64,000 bases of DNA from NCBI GenBank assembly GCA_023846275.1, contig CM043865.1, positions 35,292,412 through 35,356,411 on the forward strand. Reading direction: 5' to 3'. Within the stretch, counting starts at the first letter, position 1. Each line of letters starts with the position of its first letter. The notes under the pieces were generated by a model. The model did no database searches, was not told the origin of the DNA, and saw only the letters and a program-made list of their open reading frames with translations. The DNA is from Vanilla planifolia (Eukaryota; Streptophyta; Magnoliopsida; Asparagales; Orchidaceae). This document shows, one piece after another, positions 1-13,500 of this stretch. The position numbers and the translations under genes were made by a program.

Positions 1-1215
1 AGGGCCGGTCATGATGGTTCTCACAAAGTTGATGGGGGCTAGTTATATGGTGTAGTAGTGGCAACATGAAAATTGATGGGCATTGTGGATAAGATTTTCA
101 TTGGAGGGGAAGATTTTTTGAGTTCAAGTGAGGTTGAATTTAATGTTATTTGAAAATAATGTTAGTCTAAATAGATGGTTACTATGGCATCTGTCCATAG
201 TCTTAAGTTTCTTGGTTATTTGGTGTCCATATTAATTTATATTGGGCTCAACTTGTGCCCATATGATAAACTTTCTTATAAACAAGTGATATTTAAGCCC
301 AAATGTGATTCAATTGGGATCAAAATATTGTGGAAGCTAATGTGGTGTGATATAATTGACAATGGGCAGCATAAGCAATAATAATTATTCCATTTATTAA
401 GTGCAAGTAAGATTGGGTATAATCTCCTATTATAAATTAAGAATAATATTGGAGTCTTAATATTCAAATAATGTGATCCTTGCCATAATCTTAAGCTTTT
501 GGTCAATGGGCATCCACTTAGAAGTATATTGAGTAGCGACATGGTGCAAACTTTTCATGACAATTGGTATAAGAGTAATTGATACGATAATGCTAGTAGT
601 GGAGGCAGAGTTGATGTGATATGGTAGATTCGATAGGGTGGCAGTAGGATGACAATGATTTGATAGAGTTGATGATAGGCAGTATAGCTGAAGGTGATGA
701 TTTGGGAGAGCTACTATGTATGATAGAGCAAACAAATGAGGCAGAGTTAATAAGAGGAATAAAAAGAGTTGATAAAAGGTAATAAAGTTGATGATGAAGG
801 TTTTGACAAGGTTGATAGGGTAGTATGATATGAATGAACTAACATGAGGTGACAAAGTTGCCAAAGTTAATAGAACCAATGATAGTGGTTCCAATGAAAC
901 TAATGAGTATATAGTCGATGTGATGCGACAAAGCTGATCGTGATGGTTCTATAGAGCTAATGTGGTGGCATAGTCAATAGGTGCAATAGAGCCAACATGT
1001 GGATTGATGGATATTGTGGATAAGATGCTTATTTGAGAATAAAATTTATTAAGTATTTGTGAGAGTGAGATTAGACTTAGTACCATCACATTTTTAGTTG
1101 AAAATAATATTAAAGTTTTAATATATAGTTAATATAACCCCTACTCATATGCTTAAGATTTTGAGTTGTTAGTTCACTTAATATTGGCCAACATGATAAA
1201 ACTCTTCTAGTAATT
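1..1215 (+). repeat. Degenerate dispersed repeat, three partial copies
   Basis: Three partial copies of one repeat can be read by eye, at about 131-240, 399-545 and 1053-1215. The shared block runs from a segment like aagtaagattgggtat through a tract like taaaaataatattaaagt to one like catagtcttaagttt. Between them, 560-1000 is a purine-rich, short-period low-complexity stretch with many gatagagttgat-like words. The same arrangement of low-complexity tract plus conserved block recurs at 61.5-62.2 kb in the same orientation. No coding capacity is visible; the short open frames here are chance. It may be the edge of a non-autonomous LTR element, but no termini were found. Confidence 0.5.
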
Positions 1216-2234
1216 CCAAATTAAAAATGATATTGCAAATAACCAAATTGCATTTGCTATAGAACTTTTGTATTCAAAATTGGCCATCTTTTGCTCAGAA
1301 TTTTGGTATACTATAATTTAGCTCGAAGATAGACTGGCCTTGTTGAGGTCTATAATCATAATTTTTTAATCTTCTCCATTGGAAATGTACAAGATTGTTT
1401 ATGAACTCTACTTACAACATTTAAACAAATTTTGTGCTTGTGCAAGGAGAGATTTTTGAAGAACAAAAATAAAAAATTATTGTTTAATCATATAAATTAA
1501 AGTCTCTTTTATTATAAGGAACACCATTCGTGCATTGTTGTCCATACGATAGGGGATGATGCCACTCATTTCTTAGTCTGCATTTGTCGCTTTGGCAAAT
1601 TGATGACATTAAGAGCATTTTGTTGAAGAGATGGGTGACAACATCCTTAAAATTACCTAATGACTAACTCAAAATAGCCATTGGGGAGTTGGGCATTGTT
1701 GCCTAAGAATTTGGGGATAATTCCCTTTAAAATTTTATATAACCCATACCTTTTGCCTAAGCTAATGTTTTTGCAATTCAATCCTTGGCCTAGTCACCCA
1801 TTGCACTTGATGATAAGACAGTTTGCTCTCTATGATGGTAGGATTAGGCAGCCACAAGCAAAGCTTTGGTGGAATAGTTGGATGTGATAATGGATGTGAC
1901 TATGGTAGGATTAGTCACCCATTGCACTTGTTGGATGTGACTATATGATAATGACTGTGGATTTGGGACAATTCTCCTTCATAGACAAAAGGCTAATTGG
2001 TGGCCAAATCACATAAATTTTGGTGTCTTCTTTTGTGTTCTTGATCTCTACAGATTAATGTTATTTGTGGTTGCTTTTGATGCTATCGACACTTTCTCAC
2101 AGCTATGCCACTTGTCATAGCAAATTGACAAAGTTTGAGATGGAGAAATTTGTTGGCTCAAAGAGTTATGAGATGTTTTGTTAGCAATGAGTTGTGAACA
2201 CATTTGTGGAAAATAGAATATGTCAAAAATCATG
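1216..2234. other. Intergenic, nothing recognised
   Basis: AT-rich sequence without a recognisable gene. A phrase like agtcacccattgcacttg occurs twice (about 1793 and 1914), which suggests a small local duplication. It may be the decayed upstream part of the copia fragment that follows. Confidence 0.3.
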
Positions 2235-3340
2235 CATAAACTGGAGAAGGTAGATGAAAAAGCATTTTGGGCTATTCGGCTTTGTTTTGTAGATGCGGTT
2301 TTAACTGAAGTTTTATAAAAAATAAATACTCATGAGTTATGGAAAAAGTTGGGATCATTGTACATAACAAAGAGTCTCTATAACAAAGTTTATGTGAAGT
2401 AGAAGCTATATTTGTCATGCATGTAGGAAGGTAAGGCTTTTAAATCACATCTTATGAATTTAATTCCTTTATTAGAAGTATAAGGAATTTGGATGTAAAA
2501 ATAGATGATGAAGATTTTGTTATGTAGTTTTTATGCTCTTTATCTGCTTATAAGAATTTTAGAGGCATTATTATGCCATGAGTATAGAAGATGTTACAAT
2601 TTCATTTTTGTTAAAGAACGTGATTTGTAAGTTTGATGATTATGGTTTTAATAAGTGAAAGGATTAGTTGAGGTAAGGAGACTTGTTAAGGGTGATTTAA
2701 TATTCACCTTAGTAGAAGTAAATCTTATGAAAGATATAAAAATATAGCTTATTTTTATTGTAAGAAAAAGGAGCATATCATAACAATTTGTAAAACATTG
2801 AAAAATAAATGAGAAATAAGCCAAAGGCATAATAAGGGCTAGTCAGTTGATAAAAGTGCTACAAAAAAAATCCCATATTCAAATTTAGGTACTATTCTTT
2901 TGATGATTATAATAAAGGCATGTAGAAATCAATGGATCATAGGTTTTGGTCATTCATTCCATACAACTTGTATTTGTTTTCTATTTATGAGCCATGTGAA
3001 GATAGTTGCATTTACAATGGAAAAATCTGTAGGAGCATAGACCAATTGGTCTTACTACGATTGAATTAGCGTTATGTATGTTGTATATCTATGAAATAAT
3101 CTTGTATACTTCAGTGTTTTTTGTCATGATTTGTACTTGTTCTTTGGAGATGTTGACTTTCATCAAGTTTGTAAAGTTGTATAATTTGTCATGAAGGCTG
3201 AGAGAGTAGGTGAACTTTATGTGTTGAAAGGTACATTTGTGAGGAAAATTGCTTTATTGTCATCGTATTTGGTTAATTTGGGAAAACATCATGATTTGGC
3301 AAACAGAGAACTGGTTTTGATGTTGTAGTTAGTGTTCATA
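2235..3340 (+). mobile_element. Decayed Ty1/copia gag-protease fragment
   Basis: Conceptual translation in shifting + frames, interrupted by many stops, gives pieces in copia order. First comes a gag segment resembling LW..LGSLY followed by KLY and a SHLMNLIPLLEV-like stretch (about 2330-2480). Next is a weak zinc-knuckle remnant reading FYCKKKEHIITICK near 2753-2797, where the second Cys and the Gly of CCHC are lost. Then comes a protease-start-like WIIGFGHSFH near 2934, in place of the usual W.LDSG. This order is diagnostic of Ty1/copia gag-pol. The element is dead. No LTRs were assigned, and its 3' side runs straight into the tandem array. Confidence 0.6.
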
Positions 3341-3382
3341 AATCTTTTGGCGGAGGGGGGCAAGGAAGACTTAAGGATATTG

Positions 3383-6300
3383 GAGTGACAAGTTTCAATT
3401 TAACTTATTAGCCTTAGTGCCAGATCATATTGCACCAACATTTAGAGTGAGGAGATAGCCACTTTGACGTATTAAAATTGTGTGGAATATGCATTTTGGT
3501 TATTTGCAATTTCATGTTGGATTGGAATAATTATGCCTTTGTCTCTTGATAGTGTTAAGTTTAGAAGGAATGTGGGCTTTATGAGATTGTTTGTTGCTTA
3601 GCTTTTTAGGTTATTGGGAGTTTTATATCTTGGATTAGAGAGGAGTCAAAGAAAATGTACTTTGGATATGGTCATAATTTTAAGTCATGAAATAGAACTG
3701 TTGAGATTTTATCTTAATGCTTATATATCCAAATTTAAAATTTAAGTATTATTTGTTTACCAAAATCAAATTTAATATTTGAATCATTTGATAATTGAAT
3801 GAATTTGTTATAAAAAATTTAGAGATATATTGAAATGTCATTTATAATATATTGCTAAGTTATCCATCATTTTTATATCTATAATTAACAATTATGAAGG
3901 TAATAAGATGTCATGAACAGTGATCTATCCTTTTGGAAAAACCCTTTACTTCACATTAGAGTGACAAGTTTTGATAATATTGCACCAACATTTAGGGTTA
4001 GGTGGTAGCCACTTTGATATATAAAAATTTTGTGGAATGCGTATTTTGGTTATTTATAATTTCAAAAATGGATTGGAATAAATATGCTTTTGTCTCTTGA
4101 TAATGTTAAGTTCAGAAGGAATATGATCTTTATGAGATTGTTTGTTGCTTAGCTTTTAAAGATATTGGGAGTTTTATAGCTTGTATTAGAGAAGAGTCAA
4201 AGAGAACGTATTTTGGATATGGTTATAATATTAAGTCATGAAAGAGAATTGTTGAGGTTTTATCTTAATGTATATATCCAAATTTTAAATTTAAGTATTA
4301 TTTGCTTACCAAAATCAAATTTAATAATTGAATCATTGGATAATTGAATTTGAGTTTGTTGTAACAAATTTTAAGATATATTGAAATATCATTTATTAAT
4401 ACATTGCTAAGTTATTCATCGTTTTCATATCTATAATTAGCAATTATGAAGTTAATAAGAGATGTCATGAATTGTGATCTATAATTTTGGAAAAATCCTT
4501 TGCTTCATATTGGAGTGACAAGTTTTGATGTAACTTATTAGTATTAATGCCAGATCATATATCACCAACATTTAGGGTGAGCTGATAGCCACTTTGAGAT
4601 ATGAAAATTTTGTGGAATGTGCATTTTTATAATTTCGTATTGTATTAGAGTAAGTATGCTTTTGTCTCTTGATGGTGTTAAGTTCAGAAGGAATATGAAC
4701 TATATGAGATTGTTTGTTGCTTAGCTTTTCAAGGTATTGGGAGTTTTATAGCTTGGATTAGAGAGGAGTCAAAAAGAACATACTTTAGATATGGTCACAA
4801 TATTAAGTCATGAAAGAGAATTGTTGAGGTTTTATCTTAATGTTTGTATATCCAAATCTTAAATTTAAATATTATTTGCTTATAAAAATCAAATTTATAC
4901 TTGAATCATAGGAAAATTGAATTTGAGTTTGTTATAACAAATTTTAGAAATATATTGAAATATCATTCATGAATATATTTCTAAGTTATTCATCATTTTC
5001 ATATCTAGAATTAGCAATTATGAAGGTAATAAGAGATTTCATGAACTGTGATCTATCAGTTTGGAAAAAACTTTTGCTTCATCGATATCTTCAACAATCT
5101 TGATATGCCGTATTCACGTTGTTGCTATTGCATTTGATTTTTAATTAACGTGGATGTTGAAATCCTTGACATATTTTATTTAAATTCATTCTCTCTTTAG
5201 TGAATCTTAATTATAGAGAAGTCTAAGGGTTTTTTTGTGATAAAGAATTTGGTATTTTTTTGGATTAAGAAAAGATAATTATTTTCTTGATTTTTATAGA
5301 TTGTTGTTTTGGTGGTCATCATATCCAATTATGTGGTTCTTCAACACATTTATGCCATGCATTGAAACACAACTAATCTAAATCATTTGAGTAGACCCAT
5401 GATCAGAGTGACTAGTTTCGACGTGACTTATTAGTCTTAGTGCTAGATCATATTGCACCAGCATTTAGGATGAGGAAATAGCCATTGTGATGTATGAAAA
5501 TTTTGTGGAATGTGCATTTTGGTTATTTACAATTTCATGTTGGATTGGATAAGTATGCATTTTTCTCTTGATGGTGTTAAGTTTAGATGGAATATGAACT
5601 TTGTGAGATCGTTTGTTGCTTAACTTTTCAAGGTATTGGAACTTTTATAGCTTGAATTAGAGAGGAGTCAAAGAGACGTACTTTGGATATAGTCATAATA
5701 TTAAGTCATGAAAGAGTATTGTTGAGATTTTATCTTAATGTTTTTGTGTCCAAATTTAATACTTGAATCATTTTGAATTTGAGTTTGTTATAACAAATTT
5801 TAGAGATATATTGAAATATTATTTATCAATATATTGCTAAGTTATTCATCGTTTTCATATCTATAATTAGCAATTATGAAGGTAATAAGAGATGTCATAA
5901 ATTGTGATATATCATTTTGGAAAAGCCCTTTGCTTCATTGATATCTTCGATGACCTTGATATGCCATAGCGACATTTCATCTTGGTGTTGTCGCCATTGC
6001 ATTAATGTAGATGTTGAAATCCTTGACACATTTTATTTAAAATCTCTCTCTATTGAATCTTAATTACAAAGAAACTTAAGGGTTAATTTTTGTGGCAAAG
6101 AATTTTTATACTTTTGGATTAAGAAAAGATAGTTATTTTCTTGATTTTTATGGATTATTATTTTGTTTGTCATCACATCCAATTATATGGTGCTTCATCA
6201 TATTCAATTCTTGTATTGAAACACATAGTAATCTAATTGATTCGAGTAGACCTATGATCAAAGTGATAAGTTTTGATTTGACTTATTAGTCTTAGTGCCA

Positions 6301-8955
6301 GATCATATTGCACCAACATTTAGGGTGAGGAAATATCCACTTTGATGTATGAAAATTTTGTGGAATTTGTTTTTTGGTTATTTACAATTTCATGTTGGAT
6401 TGGAGTATGTTTTTGTCTCTTGATGGTGTTAAGTTCAAAAGGATTATGGACTTTATGAGATTGTTGTTTAGCTTTTTAGTGTATTAGGAGTTCTATAGCT
6501 TGGATTAGAGAGGAGTTAAAGAGAACATACTTTGGATATGGTCACAATATGAAGTCATGAAAGAGAATTGTTGAGATTTTATCTTAATGTTTATATATCC
6601 AAATTTCAAATTTAAGCATTATTTTTTTCTTAAATCAAATTTAATATTTGAATCATTTGATAATTGAATTTGAGTTTATTATAATAAATTTTAGAGGTAT
6701 ATTAAAATATCATTTATGAATATATTGCTAAGTTATTCATCGTCTTCATATCTATAATTAGCAATTATGAAGGTAATAAAAGATGTCACTAATTGTGATG
6801 TTTCTTTTCAGAAAAACCCTTTGTTTCATTGATATCTTTGACGACCTTGATATGCCATATCGTCGTTTCACGTTGGTGTTCTTGCCATTGCGTTTAATTT
6901 TCATTAACGTAGATGTTGAAATCCTTGGCACAGGTTATTTGAATTCTTTCTCTGTAGTGAATCTTAATTACAAAGAAGCATAAGGGTTTTTTTGTAGTAA
7001 AGAATTTGGTATATTTTTGGATTAAGAAAATACAGTTATTTTCTTAATTTTTGTAGATTGTTTTTTTGTTGGTCATCACATCTAATTATGTAGTGTTTCA
7101 GCACATTCATGTCATGCATTAAAATACAAAATAATCTAAAAGTCATTTGAGTAGACTTATGATCAAATTGACAAGTTTCGATGTGACTTATTAGTCTTAG
7201 TGTCAGATCATATTGCACCGACATTTAGGTTGAGGATATGGCCACTTTGGCGTATGAAAATTTTGTAGAATGTGCATTTTGGTTATTTATAGTTTCATTT
7301 CATGTTGGATTGGAGTAAGTATGCTTTTGTCTCTTTATGATGTTAAATTCAGTAGGAATTTAGACTTTATGAGATTGTTGTTTAACTTTTCAGGGTATTT
7401 GGAGTTTTATAGCTTGGATTAGAGTGGTGTCAAAGAGAACGTAGTTTGGATATGGTTACAATATTAAGTCATGAAAATGAATAGTTGAGGTTTTATCGTA
7501 ATATTTATATATCTAAATTTCAAATTTAAGTGTTATTTGTTTACCAAAATCAAATTTAATACTTGAATCATTTGATAATTGAAGTTGAGTTATAACAAAT
7601 TTTAGATATATATTGAAATATCATTTATGAATATATCGCTAAGTGATTCATTGTTTTCATATCTAAAATTAGCAATTATGAAGGTAATAAGATATGTTAT
7701 GAATTGTGATCTATCCTTTTGAAAAAACCCTTTGCTTCATTGATATCTTCTACAACCTTGATATGCCATATTAGCGTTTCACCTTGGTGTTGTCGCCATT
7801 GCGTTTGATTTTTCATTAACACATATGTTAAAATCTTTGACACATTTTATTTAAATTCTTTCTCTCTTTAGTGAATCTTAAGGTTTTTTTGTGGTAAAGT
7901 ATTTGGTATACTTTTGGATTAATAAAAGAGTTATTTTCTTGATTTTTATAGATTGTTATTTTGTTGATCATCGCATCCAATTATGTGGTGCTATAGCACG
8001 TTCATGCCATTCATTGAAACACAATGTAATCAAGTCATTTGAATAAACCCATGATCAAAGTAACAAGTTTTTATGTGACTTATTAGTCTATGTCAAATCA
8101 TATTGTACCAACATGTAGGGTGAGGATATCTACTTTGATGTATGAAAATTTTGTGGAATGTGCATTTTGGTTAATTACAATTTCAAGTTGGATTGGAGTA
8201 AGTATGCTTATTTTTTGATGGTGTTTAGAGGGAATATGGACTTCTTGAGATTGTTGCTTAGCTTTTAAGGATATTGGGAGTTTTATAGCTTGGATTAGAG
8301 AGGATTCAAAAAGAATGTGCTTTAGATATGGTCACAATATTAAGTCATGAAAGAGAATTATTGAAATTTTATGTTAATGTTTATATATCTAAATTTCAAA
8401 TTTAAGTATTATTTATTTACCAAAATTCAAATTTAATACTTGAATCATTAGGTAATTGAATTTGAGTTTTTATAAAAACTTTTAGAGATATATTGAAATA
8501 TCATTTTTGAATATTTTGCTAAGTTATTCATCGTTTTCATATCTGTAATTAGCAATTATGAAGGTAATAAAAGATGTCATAAACTGTGATCTATACTTTT
8601 GGAAAAACCCTTTGCTTCATCGATATCTTCTACGACCTTGATATACCGTATTGGCGTTTCATCTTGGTGTTGTCACCATTGCGTTTGATTTTCGTTAATG
8701 CAGATGTTGAAATCTTTGACACTTTTTATTTAAATTCTTCCTCTTTTTAGTGAATCTTAATTACAAAGAAACTTAAAGGGTTTTTTTTTGTGGTAAAGAA
8801 TTCGTTATGCTTTTGGATTAAAAAAAGACAATCATTTTCTTGATTTTTATAGATTGTTATTTTGCTGGTTATTAGATCCAATTCTGTAATGCTTTAGCAC
8901 ATTCATGCTATTCATTGAAACACCAAGTAATCTAAGACATTTGAGTAGACACATG
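3383..8955 (+). repeat. Tandem array, seven units of a two-module repeat
   Basis: Seven head-to-tail units begin at about 3383, 3959, 4513, 5406, 6261, 7166 and 8058, each with a variant of gagtgacaagtttcgatgtg followed by a segment like cagatcatattgcaccaaca. The first two units are about 576 and 554 bp; the other five are about 855-905 bp. The long units have an extra module of about 330 bp (for example 5081-5405). It starts after ttgcttcat with catcgatatcttcgacgacc and ends with gagtagacccatgatca. Copies diverge by substitutions and small indels, so the array is not recent. No unit keeps a common open frame. The monomer is longer than a typical plant centromeric satellite. It may have arisen by unequal exchange inside a retroelement. 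Confidence 0.85.
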
Positions 8956-10569
8956 AAAAGGACATGACACATAATGACAACAAAGTACAAATATTTATTG
9001 AAACTTATTTTTTGCAAGGATATTGTTGGACGGGAAGTAATCTGAGATGTAACATCATCATCGTATGAGTTGCCTCACACAAAAAAATCAACACTTCTAT
9101 TTTAGCAGCAATAAAATAGGTTTAGGATTGTCAAAATACTTGAAGTTCTTCACTATTTACCTTGAGAGGTCAATGTGATCTTTATTCTTGAAATAGAAAC
9201 ATGCATATTTATTAGTTTGGGAAATACTGGCGTTTGAGATATTGCATTTTTAAAATTCACATATTTCATCAAACATGTGCTTCAGTTGTTCAAGTTCTAA
9301 GGATTGGAGGCATTGCAAAAAAACAAATCCTATGAATGGGATTTTAAGCATATTGGTTGTATTTATTCAATTTAAATGAAACTAATAATTGAAGTATCGT
9401 GAATTGAAGAAAAAGGGAGGAAGCACTGGAACATTGAGGAAAGTCATAATAAAGCATCAAAAAAGAGGTAGCAATGGAGTAAAAAGTGGACACATGAAAA
9501 AAGAAGACAGAAACTAAAGAAGCATGTATTGGAGAAGCTGGCTTGTATAATGTGGGAAGCTTGGGTTTAGTGTTGGGATGGTATAGGGGAGATTACGAAG
9601 GCTTAGTTTATGAATGTTAGTTTTGGGATAGCCATGTAATCATTTTTCACATTAAAACTATTATCTTTGACTATTGTATTAAGGACTGTTTAATTGTTAT
9701 ACTTTTGAAAATCGAGTAATTTAGAATTTAGTGAACTCTAGAAGTTAACAAGTTTTAAATGCTTTTGAGGATGCTAATGAACCAAGTGTATATTTTTTTT
9801 TATTTAACTTTTATAAAACATAACATGTGAACTAAATGCCCTTTAGTATAGAGATCTACTTGGGACACAGTTGAGAGTAGAGGATTAATCTATTTTAGAT
9901 GGTCAAGAGTACCAATCACAGCATGAACTTGAGTGAATTATTTACAATTCTACTTAATTATTATAATTTATCAGCAGTAGGTCATATTTGTGGGTTGCAT
10001 GCCCCATCAATCATCCCCTCCTTTCAATGCAGAACTGCAGTTTACTGAAACGTGAAAATCATACAACATCACAATTAATATACATGGTATTAAGGAGATA
10101 ACAAATCTGAATGACTTACTAATATACTGGATATCTAATTTTTTTTTTCTATGGCTAGGTTCAACCTTGTTTCATCTAAATAATAATTTCTACTTCTCAT
10201 AATGAGGCTTCAAACTGTATAATATGGTAGAGTTAGGATATTCATACATGAAGATTTAGGTATGTCCTAGGTGATAAAGGTTTCTATCAGCATTTTTTTA
10301 AACTATTTTGAAAAATTATAATGTTGGTCAAATTCTTTTTCTCTTGAAAAATAGCTATTTCCACAATTTCGTAGAGCAGCTAAAACACAATACAAAAATA
10401 TTATCAACGGGCATTGGCTTTGCTCAGGCTAATTTTGTTGTAAGTGCTCTTCATTCCTGTACTTTTGCTTTTTGAAATTTGCTGTGAATCTTCTTTTCAA
10501 CGCTTTTTGGCTATTTTAATCTTATTGTAGCTTTAGGAGTAGCTGATCATTCTTTTCAAACTTGTGCAG
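8956..10569. other. Upstream intron or flank of malic enzyme, no gene seen
   Basis: AT-rich sequence. I searched for the exons that should precede the first malic enzyme exon (the conserved Gly-Asp-Leu-Gly and IGKLDMY-like segments) and found none on the + strand here. The 3' end (about 10440-10569) has the pyrimidine-rich character of an intron end, finishing in gtgcag. Confidence 0.5.
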
Positions 10570-13500
10570 ATACTTCCAGTCATGCTTGATGTTGGCACCA
10601 ACAACCAAAGGCTTCTTGAAGATAATCTTTGTAAGTGACACTGTGATAATCTACTTGTTTTCAAGTGTGTATTCATGGTATGCAAATGCTGCTGTGGAAT
10701 TTTCTTTCTCTGATTCATTATGATTTCTCCTCTTTTGAGCGATTTTATGAATTTACTTACATAAGAAATATGACAGCAGTTCCATTGGATGGAATTTACA
10801 AAGGTAATTCATGTCCGTTTCCTTGTGGATTACTAGAAATACACTAATAACTACTCGGCATGCAAGTATAGTTGTGCATAAAAATGATTGTGCTATATTC
10901 TTGTTATTATTCATTTACCTCAATGGGAGCTAAAAACCAAGCTCATAACTACCCTTAATTTACAAAAAAGTTTGCTTCATCTTATGATTAGGAGGGGGAG
11001 GTGTGGTGTCACCTGAAGAATTTTGCTAGTAACAGCAGAGTTGGAGGTGGCATGTGTGACCTGATTTTGAATTACACAATATATATGTTCAAAATGCTCA
11101 TTGCATTGACCCCAATGGAAAGACTAGTTGTAGAAGAGAAGGATAACAAAGAAGTGTGGAGGTATTAGTAGAACATTGATTAGTCCACTTTAAATGTTCT
11201 CTAAAACTGAAGAATTTTGCTAGTAACAGCAGAGTTGGAGGTGGCATGTGTGACCTGATTTTGAATTACACAATATATATGTTCAAAATGCTCATTGCAT
11301 TGGTATTCCCCAATGGAAAGACTAGTTGTAGAAGAGAAGGATAACAAAGAAGTGTGGAGGTATTAGTAGAACATTGATTAGTCCACTTTAAATGTTCTCT
11401 AAAACTGAAGAAATTGTTCTTTGGGAACCATCAAGTTTCAATCTATGAGTGTTTGTGAACTGAATGAAATGCTATTTTCACTCTGCCATTCTCTTGGATT
11501 ACTATCAATAACATTTTTCACAAATCAATCCCAATGCAATTGCATCCTCAAGCCTCAGTGTTGTTGGTAGATATGTCTTGAATCCTAATTAGCTAGCTTG
11601 AAGTCTTATCGTATTTGTTATTAACATATTTGAGAATGTTTATTTCTTTTTAGTGATATGATAAAAGTTTTTGATTTTGGGATATTTTGAGAAATTCATC
11701 TATTTTTTGGAGGGTTAAAAATACTTTTTATTATTAGGATCTAGACTGTCTTCTATTCTAGTTGTTTGATTGTTTTTTTTATGCTGTAACCCTATTTTCT
11801 TTATAATGAATTTCTGTTACCATTGTTCGTGGATGTAGTCCAAATCTTTAGGTGAACTATATAAATCGTTTTATTTTTATGTATGTTTAATTATTTTTTC
11901 CTCTTCATTTGAAAATTTTTAATTATTTTTTTTTGGTAATTTGGTAGGATTAGTTTAGGCTAATAACTTGAATGTAGAAGATAATTTTAGTCTTCCTTTT
12001 GGGCAGATCAAATAAGTACAATTGTTTCTAGAAATAGGCTAGAGAAAGAGATTTTATAGAATCACTATACAATGGAACAAGTAGTATTTGTTCTTAGACA
12101 TTTTGACACAAAAAATCTGTAATTGGCTCAAGTTAGTGCCTTTCCGTGGACCATTTCTTTTTTTTAAAACTCTACGGTGAACAACAACTATTCTGGAAAA
12201 GAAGAATGTAGATTGATTTGGTTCTCCTTATTGCATTAATATGTAACTATGCTCATTTTGATTACATGGGTTCTCCCTTTCAAGGGAACTATGTACAATT
12301 TCAAAGTCTAGCTGATTTGACACTTGATTTGAAATCATATGATTTTGGGATAGCTTGATTCGATATTTGTTGTTGTTCCTTCTCTACTTTTCTTCACTTT
12401 TTTTAGGACTTGTATTTCTGATTTATTTGTGCATCATAGATTACCCTGTGATTGATCCTTGATCATATACGTTGATGATCGTCCTCATTTGAGATCAAAG
12501 GGATTGGATAGACAACTTGAAGAGCCTCCTTTCCTAAAAGTTTTGAGGGTTAAGGTCTAGGGGCACCTCTAGACAACTTGAAGAGCCTCCTTTTCTATGT
12601 TTTGTGCAGGGACGTGCTTGACGTACTAAAGAAAAGCATAGTCTTTAGATGCAAACTTGGTGACACTACTAGAAATGGCTAAGGAAGCTTTCTTACAAAG
12701 AATGATAGATATCAAAAAGTTTTGTCAAGCAACTCATCTGTATCTCACTTTCAAGATTGAATATTGGTTGCTCAGGTTGTTTGATGAACCAAATCCCAAT
12801 CTATATATCGCATCTTACAATACCTAAATAAGAGTCGTGGCAAAGGATTTTTACAATTCCTAAAGAAGAATTCTGACAAGGGATTTTTACAATAACTTAA
12901 GGAGAGTTCTGAAGAAGTATCATAGATCAAGAAAACATCAAACGGAGATGTTGAAATCATTTTTTTTGGTTTGTCTGGGTCATGATAACTACTGGTTATT
13001 GTACGTATACATGCTTGGTTAAAGGACAAACAAAATTAGCCTGTTGTAGCTAGAAGGTATCCAGCAGTGGTGTTCAGAGCTATGCTTCTATATGTGAGCA
13101 AAATTGGCTTAGAAGACTGTTCAAAGAGTTAAGGATCTCAACTGGATAATCCATGGAACTACTCTATGATGGTAAAAAAGCACGCTTTTGGAAGAGCTTC
13201 GTTCATCATGACAGGACAAAGAATTAAGAGTTTGGTCAACAATTTATAAAACAGTGAAATGAGGGGAACACTAAGAGTAGTGTACACACTGAAAAGCCTT
13301 GAGATATTGGACATCTTAATGAGGTATCTTCCTTAGAATCATTTTGAAAACCTGAAGTCATATGTAGACATCCATAGCCCAGCTTGAGGGGGAGGGTAAA
13401 AATTCAGATTTCTTTCCATACTCGAAATCATTGCTATTTTACTTTTTTTTTGTTGTGGAATAAGTTGCAATTTATGAGATTGACAACATCCTTTAAGTAG

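Noticed and set aside
2048-2233. 61-codon - strand frame
   Set aside because: No domain, no composition change, and it overlaps the edge of a decayed + strand copia element.
6783-6983. 66-codon frame inside the tandem array
   Set aside because: The frame is broken in the other copies, so it is not under selection.
3383-8955. Tandem array as a CRISPR array
   Set aside because: The units are 0.55-0.9 kb, diverged and without spacers; the genome is a plant's.
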